From: Candidatus Accumulibacter propinquus
GTDB taxonomy: Bacteria > Pseudomonadota > Gammaproteobacteria > Burkholderiales > Rhodocyclaceae
Length of the DNA: 64,000 bases
Assembly (NCBI GenBank): GCA_016714935.1
Contig: JADKBU010000050.1
Span: forward strand, 1 to 64,000
Reading direction: 5' to 3'
The notes under the pieces are model-generated. The model was not told the DNA's origin. It was given only the letters and a program-made list of their open reading frames with translations, and ran no database searches. Positions 8,530 through 16,900 of the stretch are shown piece by piece; positions within the stretch are counted from its first letter, which is position 1, and the number at the start of each line of letters is the position of its first letter. The translations under genes were made by a program, and so were the position numbers.

Positions 8530-9477
8530 ATGTTGCAATGGCGCAAGCTGGGAATGCTTTTTCGGCCCGAGGGGCGTTTCCCGTGGATGCATGAGTACGC
8601 GCAGGTGCCGACAACCCTGCTCCTGGATGATCGTCTGCGCGTATATTTCAGTTGCCGCCCGAAACGTGCGGCAGACGGCTCGTGCCTGAGCCATACCGGC
8701 TTCGTGGATCTTGACCGCGGCGATCCCCGGCAGATACTGGCCGTTTCGCCGCGGCCGGTCATCGAACTCGGCGAACTGGGCTCCTTCGACCAGTTCGGCG
8801 TCATGGCTGGAAGCGTGCTGCCGGTCGGTGACGAAATCTGGCTGTATTATTGCGGGTGGACGCGAAGCGTTGCCGTTCCCTACAACTGGGCAATCGGTCT
8901 GGCGGTCAGTCGTGACGGTGGCAGACACTTTGCGCGCATCGGCAAGGGACCGATCATTGGCCCGTCAGCCTCCGAGCCTTACCTGCAGGCCTGCCCGATC
9001 GTGCGCCGCCAGGAAGGGGGGCGGTGGCATATGTGGTACCTGTCCGGCACCGCCTGGCTGGATACGGGTCGCAGTCGGGAATCCATCTACGTCGTCATGC
9101 ACGCCACATCGCGTGATGGTATCGACTGGGAGCGCGACGGCAAACCGGTGCTGCCCGCACGCGTCGATTTCGAGTGCCAGACCAGCGCCTCAGTATTCGA
9201 GCATCAGGGTCGCCATCAGATGCTGTTCTCTTACCGACATGGTCTTGATTTCCGCAACGCCACGCGCGGCTACCGCATCGGCCACGCCTGCTCGGACGAC
9301 TTGCGGGTATGGCAGCGCACCGATGACGAGGCAGGTATTGAGCCGGCGATCAGCGGCTGGGATTCGGAGATGGTCTGCTATCCGCATGTTGTTGATCTCG
9401 ATGGAAGAACGCTGTTGATTTACTGCGGTAACGAGTTCGGCCGAGAAGGCTTTGGCTGGGCCGAGTTACTTCCCTAG
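8530..9477 (+). CDS. Five-bladed beta-propeller, glycosidase-like protein
   Basis: About 315 residues. Repeating blade-like segments can be seen: VYFSCRPKRAADGSCLSHTG, WLYYCGWTRSVAVPYNWAIG, HMWYLSGTAWLD and LLIYCGNEFGREGFG. These match the GH43/GH32/GH130-type five-bladed propeller fold. Proteins like this sit in many flagellin and capsule modification clusters, usually without a proven activity. I chose ATG 8530, which has GAGAGTG about seven bases upstream; GTG 8521 has no spaced ribosome site. Whether it cleaves, phosphorolyses or only binds sugar is unknown. Confidence 0.65.
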   Translation: MLQWRKLGMLFRPEGRFPWMHEYAQVPTTLLLDDRLRVYFSCRPKRAADGSCLSHTGFVDLDRGDPRQILAVSPRPVIELGELGSFDQFGVMAGSVLPVGDEIWLYYCGWTRSVAVPYNWAIGLAVSRDGGRHFARIGKGPIIGPSASEPYLQACPIVRRQEGGRWHMWYLSGTAWLDTGRSRESIYVVMHATSRDGIDWERDGKPVLPARVDFECQTSASVFEHQGRHQMLFSYRHGLDFRNATRGYRIGHACSDDLRVWQRTDDEAGIEPAISGWDSEMVCYPHVVDLDGRTLLIYCGNEFGREGFGWAELLP

Positions 9478-9500
9478 CGCTTGCAGAAAATCGGACGACC

Positions 9501-10175
9501 ATGAAGAAGCTGCTTGTTTTTGGCGCCGGCAAGATCGCCGACGTGATGTCGGATTACTTCAATCGCGACAGCGATTACGAGATTTCCGCCTACACCTGTG
9601 AGGGGGTGCTTGGCACTGACGCACAATATCGTGGCTTGCCGCTGGTCTCATTTGAAGACGCGACACGCCTTTTCCCTCCAGACCGGTACTTCCTGCATAT
9701 CGCTGTTGGCTACCATCAACTGAATCGCCTGCGCGAAAGGCTCTTTGTCGAAGCACGAGGCAAGGGCTATGCGCTGGCCAGCTACGTCAGTTCGCGCTGT
9801 TGGCCAGGACAAAATGCCGTCGTAGGTGAAAACTGCTTTGTTGCCGATGGGGTATCGCTTGAAGCAGGGGCACGCATCGGTGACAACGTCGCGCTCTGGA
9901 GCAACGTCGTGGTCGGGCATCATGCCGAGATTCGCGATCATTGCTGGGTCGCCGCGGGTACCGTGATCGGTGGCGGCAGCGTGGTCGGGGAGCGCTGCTT
10001 TCTGGGGCTCAACGCGACGGTTGGTAACGAAGTGAAAATCGGTTCTGACAGTATCCTCGGTGCACGTACGTTGCTGACCCGATCGGTAGCCAGCAAGAGC
10101 GTTCTCGTTGAACGTGACACGGAGCTGTTCCGTCTCGACAGTGACCAGTTCCTGCGCATCTCGAAACTGCGCTAA
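9501..10175 (+). CDS. NeuD/PglD-like hexapeptide-repeat acyltransferase
   Basis: 224 residues. The N-terminus is a Rossmann-like nucleotide-sugar-binding lobe beginning LLVFGAGKIADVMSDYF. From about residue 95 it runs into left-handed beta-helix hexapeptide repeats (VVGENCFVADGVSLEAGARI, GTVIGGGSVVGERCFLG, VKIGSDSILGARTLLT). Enzymes of the NeuD/PglD/VioB type acetylate or acylate an amino group of a UDP- or dTDP-amino sugar. Here it lies beside an adenylation enzyme and opposite an aminotransferase and ACP, so N-acylation of an amino sugar is a sensible guess; a catalytic His is probably the one in VVVGHHAEIRDH. Confidence 0.8.
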   Translation: MKKLLVFGAGKIADVMSDYFNRDSDYEISAYTCEGVLGTDAQYRGLPLVSFEDATRLFPPDRYFLHIAVGYHQLNRLRERLFVEARGKGYALASYVSSRCWPGQNAVVGENCFVADGVSLEAGARIGDNVALWSNVVVGHHAEIRDHCWVAAGTVIGGGSVVGERCFLGLNATVGNEVKIGSDSILGARTLLTRSVASKSVLVERDTELFRLDSDQFLRISKLR

Positions 10176-10186
10176 GCGCCATAGCA

Positions 10187-11740
10187 ATGCCTTACACGTA
10201 TAACCTCGGGCTGGCTTTTGCGGAAATTGCCGACAGCCATGCCCAGCGACCCGCACTGGTGTTCGGCACCGAACGGTCAATTTCTTACGCCGACCTCGAT
10301 CGCCGCTCGAACCGGATAGCCCATTGGTTGAAGGTGCAGGGGCTGCGCCGACGGGACATCCTGGCACTGTTCCACGCCAAGTCGACAGAAGGCTTTGCAC
10401 TGATGCTGGCCGCCTTGAAGATCGGCGCGGCTTACGTCAATCTCGATGATCAGAACCCTCCGCAGCGCCTGGGCAGGATTCTGACGACGTGCCAACCGCG
10501 CATGGTGATAAGCGACCACCCTCTGCCCAAGGACATCGAGGAGTGTTGTCAGGCAAACGCCACATCGCTGTTGATGCTGCCCGATCCAGAAGCGCAGGCA
10601 CAGCTGCCAGATCATCCCCCCGTAGAGATGGATCAAACCACCGGCAGCGACCCGGCCTACCTGATGTTCACTTCCGGATCAACCGGAACACCAAAGGGCG
10701 TCGTGATCTCCCATGCCAGCGTCCTCAATCTTGTCGAGTGGGCGCGCGCAGAGTTCGCCATTACCGGAGATGATGTGCTGACCGGCGTCAACCCCATGTA
10801 TTTCGACAACTCGGTCTTCGACTTCTACGCATCGCTGTTCAACGGCGCTGCTCTGGCGCCGCTGCCCCGTGAGATTGTCGCCTCGGCGCCTGCGCTGGTG
10901 CGACGTGTCGCTGAGCTCGGCTGTACCGTATGGTTTTCCGTGCCTTCTCTGCTGATCTATCTGATGACCATGCGCCAGCTTCCTACGGGCACATGGCCAG
11001 CGCTGCGCTGCCTCATCTTTGGCGGCGAGGGTTACCCCAAGACAGAGCTCAAGAGACTGTTCGACCTCTTTCATCCGCGTACCCGCCTGGTCAATGTTTA
11101 CGGACCAACCGAATGCACCTGCATCTGTTCGGCCTATACGCTGGGTCAGACGGATTTCAGGGATCTGCAAGGGCTGGCGCCCCTGGGAAAACTGGCGGCG
11201 AATTTCTCTTGTCTGCTATTGACCGAGAAACTGGCCGTGGCAAAAAGCGGCGAAGTCGGGGAGCTTTGTCTGTTGGGCCCACAACTGGCCATGGGCTATT
11301 ACAACGACGCCGAGCGCACCGCGCGCAGTTTCCTCGACAATCCGCTCAGTGCGCACTTTCATGAACGGCTGTACCGTACCGGCGATCTGGTACGGCAGGA
11401 TGATGGCGGATTGTTATGGTTCGTTGGACGCCGCGATAACCAGATCAAGCACCTCGGCTACCGCATCGAACTCGAAGAAATTGAAGCTGCCTTGCACGCA
11501 CAGCCGAATGTCACCCAGGCTGCAGCCTTTTATCAGCGCGTCCGCGAGCAACACGGACGCATCGTGGCGTTTGTCAGTTCACCGCTGCCAATTGACGCAG
11601 GCAGCATCCGCGATGGGCTCAGAAACCGGCTGCCTGCCTACATGATTCCAGCACAGGTCGAGGTGATGACGGACCTGCCACGCAATGCCAACGGCAAGGT
11701 CGACCGCCAGGCGCTGGCGCTTCGCTTGACCAGACTCTAG
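10187..11740 (+). CDS. Stand-alone amino-acid/acyl adenylation enzyme
   Basis: 517 residues, an ANL-superfamily adenylation domain. Core motifs are present: A3 YLMFTSGSTGTPKG at about residue 158, A5 NVYGPTECT near 302, A7 YRTGD near 398, A8 GRRDNQIKHLGYRIELEEIE near 414, and A10 NANGKVDR near 500. It would activate a carboxylic or amino acid as the AMP ester and load it on a carrier. It has no thiolation domain of its own; a free acyl carrier protein is encoded 0.8 kb away on the opposite strand. Lying in a glycan cluster, it may supply the acyl group for an amino sugar. Confidence 0.85.
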   Translation: MPYTYNLGLAFAEIADSHAQRPALVFGTERSISYADLDRRSNRIAHWLKVQGLRRRDILALFHAKSTEGFALMLAALKIGAAYVNLDDQNPPQRLGRILTTCQPRMVISDHPLPKDIEECCQANATSLLMLPDPEAQAQLPDHPPVEMDQTTGSDPAYLMFTSGSTGTPKGVVISHASVLNLVEWARAEFAITGDDVLTGVNPMYFDNSVFDFYASLFNGAALAPLPREIVASAPALVRRVAELGCTVWFSVPSLLIYLMTMRQLPTGTWPALRCLIFGGEGYPKTELKRLFDLFHPRTRLVNVYGPTECTCICSAYTLGQTDFRDLQGLAPLGKLAANFSCLLLTEKLAVAKSGEVGELCLLGPQLAMGYYNDAERTARSFLDNPLSAHFHERLYRTGDLVRQDDGGLLWFVGRRDNQIKHLGYRIELEEIEAALHAQPNVTQAAAFYQRVREQHGRIVAFVSSPLPIDAGSIRDGLRNRLPAYMIPAQVEVMTDLPRNANGKVDRQALALRLTRL

Positions 11741-11758
11741 CACGGAAAACGATTTCGC

Positions 11759-12502
11759 TCACAGTTTCAAGCCGCCGTCGAGTTCAATCACGGTCCCCGT
11801 CAGGTAATCGTTCTCGGCCGCAAAGATCACGCACTGTGCCACCTGCTCGGGCGTACCCAAACGCCGCAGCGCCGTTCTGCCGACCCAGTCCCTGAGACGC
11901 TCCTGGCTCATTGCCGCGTGCGTTGAAGAGGTATCGATGAAGCCCGGCGCAATCGCCAGCGCGCGAATCCCCAGGCCCCCGAGTTCCTTCGCCCACGACA
12001 GTGCCAGGGCGTTGCTGCCAGCCTTGGCTGCCGCATAGGCGCTTTGTCCGGCGTTGCCACGGGCGGCGACCGAACTGATATTGATGATCACACCACGCGT
12101 GCGGCGGCGAATCATCTTCTCGGCAACGCATGCGCCCATCACCAAGGCTGTGGTGAGATTCAGACGCAAGGCCTTTTCCCAGAGACCCAGGTCGTGGCGC
12201 CCGCCAGTTCGGTCGAGCAGGTTATACAGCGGTGCGCTGCAAATCCAGCCTGCCGCATTCACCAGCATGTCGATACGACCATGTGCCTGCATCACGGTGT
12301 CGACTACGGTTGAAGCCTGATCCGCATCGGCGACATCACACGCGAAGACCGTGATCCGTTCTGCCACAAGCGTGTTCAGCAGTTCACCGTTGAGGTCCAG
12401 GGCAGCGACTTTGCATCCCGCGCCAGCCAGGGTCAGCGCAATACAACGTCCAATATTCTGGGCCGCACCGGTGACAATCACGACAGCACCATCAAGCTCC
12501 AT
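11759..12502 (-). CDS. SDR-family oxidoreductase (FabG-like)
   Basis: 247 residues, classical short-chain dehydrogenase length. The NAD(P) motif VIVTGAAQNIGRCIALTLA begins at residue 8; LVNAAGW (NNAG variant), the active-site Ser in INISSVAARG, and YAAAKAG (YxxxK) are all visible. The C-terminus ends with DYLTGTVIELDGGLKL, typical of 3-oxoacyl-ACP reductases. Its start overlaps the ACP gene by 11 bases, which fits reduction of an ACP-bound beta-keto acyl group. It converges on the adenylation gene with only 18 bases between stops. Confidence 0.85.
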   Translation of the reverse strand: MELDGAVVIVTGAAQNIGRCIALTLAGAGCKVAALDLNGELLNTLVAERITVFACDVADADQASTVVDTVMQAHGRIDMLVNAAGWICSAPLYNLLDRTGGRHDLGLWEKALRLNLTTALVMGACVAEKMIRRRTRGVIINISSVAARGNAGQSAYAAAKAGSNALALSWAKELGGLGIRALAIAPGFIDTSSTHAAMSQERLRDWVGRTALRRLGTPEQVAQCVIFAAENDYLTGTVIELDGGLKL

Positions 12503-12728
12503 CGAGCAGACCTTTTTGCCGTAGTAGTCCGATGATCGCGGCGAGCGAGGTCATGTCCGCGATCTGATCACCATCAAGTACGATCTGGTAATGTTCCTCG
12601 ATACTGATCACCAGTTCCATGTGCGCCAGCGAGTCCCAGGCAGCGGTGGTTTTCATGGTCATGCCGGGATCGATGTCGCCGACCGACAATTTCAGGGCAG
12701 AAGCGACAAGTCGCAAGAGTTCGTTCAT
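12492..12728 (-). CDS. Acyl carrier protein
   Basis: 78 residues from the ATG at 12728, giving the opening MNELLRLVASALKL; a longer open frame upstream has no carrier-protein features. The phosphopantetheine site is the Ser of AAWDSLAHMELV around residue 43. Helical and acidic as expected. It would carry an acyl or aminoacyl group loaded by the stand-alone adenylation enzyme (10187-11740) and acted on by the overlapping SDR reductase. It lies 23 bases after the aminotransferase stop, in the same operon. Confidence 0.85.
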   Translation of the reverse strand: MNELLRLVASALKLSVGDIDPGMTMKTTAAWDSLAHMELVISIEEHYQIVLDGDQIADMTSLAAIIGLLRQKGLLDGA

Positions 12729-12751
12729 TATAGGTGCACGCTGAGCGTGGT

Positions 12752-13864
12752 TCAGTAAGGTGAGCAAACGATTTCGCTGATACGATCGACGACCTTGTGG
12801 TCAAGATCAGGATAGATCGGCAGGCACAGAATCTGTTTGGCAATGCTCGTCGCCACCGGCAGGTTGGCAGGTGCAGCCGAGGCAATTCCCCGGTACATCG
12901 GGAGGTCACTGATCAGAGGATGAAAATAACGTCGGACGTGAATGTTCCGGCTTCGGAATCTGTCGTAAAGCTGGTCGCGTGAAAGCGGGTACTCCGAGCC
13001 AATCAGTATCGGGAAATAGCCGCCATTCGGCTTGACCCCGTCGGCTGCCACCAGGCAGCGTACGCCCGCGACGCTCGCCAGAGCATCGCGGTAGCGCCTG
13101 TCAATGCGCATGCGCGCGGCTATGGCCTGATCAATGTGTTTGAGTTGCAGCAAGCCGAGGGCGGCCTGAAACTCACTCATCTTCCCGTTGATGCCGGGAG
13201 CCACGACCGTGACTTCGTCGGCAAAACCGAAATTCTTGAGGTAATCGATGCGCTGCTTGAGCTTCGCGTCATGACAGATGATGGCGCCACCTTCGAAGGT
13301 GTTGAACACCTTGGTGGCGTGGAAGCTCAGCATTGCCAGATCGCCTTGTTCAAGCAACGAGTGCCGATCAACCGACACACCGAAAGCATGCGCCGCATCG
13401 TAGATCAGTTTCAGTCCGTAGCTGTCCGCGATCTGCTGCAGGCGCAGGCTGGCGCAAGGATTACCGTAACAATGCACGGGCAGGATGGCGGTGGTGCGCG
13501 GGGTGATTGCAGCCTCGACGAGTTCCTCGTCAAGGTTGCAGGTATCCCTTCGGATATCGACGAATACCGGCTTGATACCGTTCCACAACAGGGCGTGTGT
13601 CGTGGCGGCGAAAGTGTAGGGCGTGGTGATGACCTCACCCGTGATGCGTAGTGCCTGCAGCGCCGTCATCAATGCCAGCGTGCCGTTGGCAAACAGGCAC
13701 ACCTGCGGTACCCCCAGGTATTGCCGGAGTGCTTCCTCGAACTGTTGGTGGAATGGGCCGCCGTTGGTAAGCCGCCGACTTGCCCAGATCTCTTCCAGAT
13801 AGGGGAGAAACTCTTCCAGCGGAGGCAGGTACGGCCGGGTAAGGAATATGGGCTGCTCTGGCAT
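12752..13864 (-). CDS. DegT/DnrJ/EryC1/StrS-family sugar aminotransferase
   Basis: 370 residues. PLP enzyme of the sugar aminotransferase family: NGGPFHQQFEEALRQYLG, the CLFANGTLALMTALQAL cofactor region, YDAAHAFG (Asp binding pyridine N), and SFHATKVFNTFEGGAI with the likely Schiff-base Lys near residue 185. Such enzymes convert a keto sugar nucleotide to the amino sugar using glutamate. First gene of a minus-strand operon with ACP and SDR. Together with the acyltransferase this points to an N-acylated amino sugar. VioA- or QdtB-like assignment is possible but not provable here. Confidence 0.85.
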   Translation of the reverse strand: MPEQPIFLTRPYLPPLEEFLPYLEEIWASRRLTNGGPFHQQFEEALRQYLGVPQVCLFANGTLALMTALQALRITGEVITTPYTFAATTHALLWNGIKPVFVDIRRDTCNLDEELVEAAITPRTTAILPVHCYGNPCASLRLQQIADSYGLKLIYDAAHAFGVSVDRHSLLEQGDLAMLSFHATKVFNTFEGGAIICHDAKLKQRIDYLKNFGFADEVTVVAPGINGKMSEFQAALGLLQLKHIDQAIAARMRIDRRYRDALASVAGVRCLVAADGVKPNGGYFPILIGSEYPLSRDQLYDRFRSRNIHVRRYFHPLISDLPMYRGIASAAPANLPVATSIAKQILCLPIYPDLDHKVVDRISEIVCSPY

Positions 13865-13889
13865 GAGTTCCGGGGCTGGTGGTCGCGAC

Positions 13890-13922
13890 TCGCGTCATCT
13901 CATTATGCACGCGATGACGCGA
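13890..13922. repeat. Ten-base inverted repeat, terminator or operator
   Basis: TCGCGTCATC at 13890-13899 and GATGACGCGA at 13913-13922 are perfect complements separated by 13 bases. The pair lies just upstream of the aminotransferase start and just downstream of the RTX gene stop (both minus strand). It could act as an RTX transcription terminator, though no T run follows, or as an operator for the aminotransferase-ACP-SDR operon. Confidence 0.45.
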
Positions 13923-13969
13923 ATTGGAATACTCCTCGATTCGCGCCACCATTTCCATGCCCCGGCCAC

Positions 13970-16900
13970 TCAGGCAATCAGATGAAAATCGCCATGATCA
14001 AGGGTCGGGTGGGTCGAAATACCGACCAGCGCGATCTCCACTGCAGCGCCGCTGCCACTGCCATCGGCATCATAATACAGCGAACCGCTGGTGGTGTTAT
14101 AGACGATCCGGTCATCCGCGTCGTGCCCCTTGATGGCGCCGGCAGCAGCCCAGAACTGCTCGACGCCCAGATCGCCGGTTGACCCACCGAGCGCCGGGAA
14201 CAGCAACAGGCTGAAGTCGATATGGTCGGTTCCTGCCTGGAAATCGATCAGGGTATCCTTGTTGCTTGCCGCATTCGGAGCCGTATTGAACACAAACGCA
14301 TCCGCACCATCGCCGCCCGTCAGCGAGTCGTTGCCCTGCCCACCGATCAGCGTGTCGTTGCCGCTGCCGCCGATGATCCGATCGGCGCCGTTTCCACCAT
14401 CGATCTGGTCGGCATAAGCCGTTCCGGTCAGGAGGTTCGCGCCGGCGTTACCGACCAGAGTGATCGCGTTGCCCATCGCCAGAGCATCGACATTGAGGGC
14501 AACGGTGCCGGTGGTTGTCGCTACCGCACCGGTGCCGGTGCCCAGCACCACCCGCTCGATGCCACTGTCGCCCGCGTACAGCTTGAGGGTACCGGCGGTG
14601 GTATCTGCGAAACGCACTTCGTCGATCCCCGTGCTGCCGGTATCGGCGAACTCGGCCGCCGTATGTTCGGAGGCACGCGCGATCAGGTAGAGGTCGGAAC
14701 CCTCACCACCATTCATGCTGTCGGTACCGGCCAGCCCCTTCAAAAGGTCGGCACCGTCGCCACCCTCGATCCGATCGCCATAGGTCGTTCCGGTCAGGAT
14801 ATTGGCACCGGCATTGCCAACCAGGGTGATGCCTTTGAGCACTGCGGACGCATCGACATTGAGGGCGGCCGTGCCCGTGGTATCCGCCAGCGCGTCACTG
14901 CCGGTGCCAAGGACCACCCGTTCCAGGCCCGTGTCGCCGGCGTACAGCTTCAGCGTACCGGCGCTGGTGGCGGTGAAGCGGACTTCGTCGACACCCGCGC
15001 TGCCGGTATCGGCGATCTCCGCCGCCAGATGATCGGAGGTCAGTGCGATCAGGTAGAGGTCGGAACCCTCGCCGCCATTCATGCTGTCGGTACCGACTCC
15101 ACCAATCAACAGGTCAGCGCCGCCTCCAGCCTCGATCCGGTTGGCGTACGCGCTTCCGGTCAGGACGTTCGCGCCGGCATTGCCGACCAGGGTGATGCCT
15201 TTGGTCACCGCCGACGCATCGACGTTAAGGGCAGCCGAGCCGGTGGTCGTCGCTACGGCGCCGGTGCCGGTGCCCAGCACCACCCGCTCGATGCCCTTGT
15301 CGTTGGCAAAGAGGTTCAGCGTGCTGGCGCTGGAGGCCGTGAATCGCAGTTCGTCGACTCCGCTGCCGCCCGTATCGTTGATCTCTGTGGAAACATGCTC
15401 GGAGGCCAGTGCGATCAGATAAAGATCGGAACCAGCGCCGCCATTCATGCTGTCGACGCCGTCCCCACCGCTCAGGATGTCGTCACCGCTGCCGCCATCG
15501 ATCTGATCAGCGTATGCCGTTCCGGTCAGAACGTTTGCCCCGGCATTGCCGACCATGGCGACACCATTGGCCAGTGCCGAAGCATCAACATTGAGAGCAG
15601 CCGTACCGGTAGTCGTCGCCGCAGCGCCTGTTCCGGTGCCCAGTACCACCCGCTCGACGCCACTGTCGCCCGCGTAGAGCTTCAGGGTAGCTGCGCTGGT
15701 GGCCGCAAATCGCACTTCGTCAACCCCGGCGCTGCCGCTATCGGAGATTTCCGCCGCTAGATGCTCGGAGGCAAGCCCGATCAGGTAGATGTCGGAACCT
15801 TCGCCACCATCCATGCTGTCAACCCCGGCCAGGCCGTTCAAGACGTCGACGCCGCCGCCGCCCTCGATCCGGTCAGCGTAGGCTGTCCCAGTGAGGATAT
15901 TGGCACCATCGTTACCGACCAGGGTGATGGCCTTGGTTAGCGCCGACGCGTCGACATTGAGGGCAGTCGTGCCGGTGGTCGTCGCCACCGCTGCTGTTCC
16001 AGTACCAAGCACCACCTGCTCGATGCCTCTGTCACCCGCAAACAACTTCAGCGTGCCGGCACTGGTGGCCGCAAACCGCACCTCGTCGACACCCGTGCTG
16101 CCGCTGTCGGAGATTTCTGCGGCCGCATGCTCGGAAGCAGCCCCGATCAGGTAGATGTCGGAGCCCTCGCCACCGTTCATGGTGTCGATACCGGCCTGGC
16201 CATTCAACACGTTGTTTCCGCTGTTGCCGGTAATGCTGTTGGCCAACGTGTTGCCGGTCCCCATGAGGTCGGCGGTGCCCTCCAGTTGCAGGTTCTCGAC
16301 GTTGACCGACATTGCCCAGGAAGCCGATGCACGCACCAGATCCGTGCCACCCGTGGTACTGCTTTCAGTCACGACATCGCCGCTGTCGTCAACCAGGTAG
16401 ACATCGTCACCACTCCCACCGAGCATCTGGTCGGCACCAGTGCCACCATCAAGCAGATCATTGCCCAGCCCGGCATTCAGCGTATCGTTGCCGCCAAGGC
16501 CATAGAGCCGGTCGATACCTGAGCTACCGTTCAGGGTGTTGGCGCTGTCATCGCCGTTGAGCGTCAGCCCGGTACAGGGAATCGCGCTGATCGAGTAACT
16601 GCCGGTGGACAGTGCGTCGCCTTTGGCTGCCAGGTAATGGGTGCCGCTCACCGTCGCGGTATAGATGATCTGCGAGTCGGTGATCGACGCACTCGCGTCA
16701 TCATTCTGGGTGATTGCCGTCAGGGTTGAGCCATAGAGTTCAAGGTACGGATCGAGAGCGCCGCCAACGCGCTTGAGGTTGAACACATAGGTATACCCCG
16801 CGGTCAGGCTGACCTTGAAGAGGTCGCCATCGGACGCCGTCTCGATGACACCGGATACTGCGCTACCTCCGACGGTAACTAGTCCGCGGGTCGCGGTGGT

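Noticed and set aside
14222..15760. Long plus-strand open frame opposite the RTX gene
   Set aside because: It mirrors the repeat structure of the minus-strand gene and has no recognisable domain; it is a shadow of the repeats.
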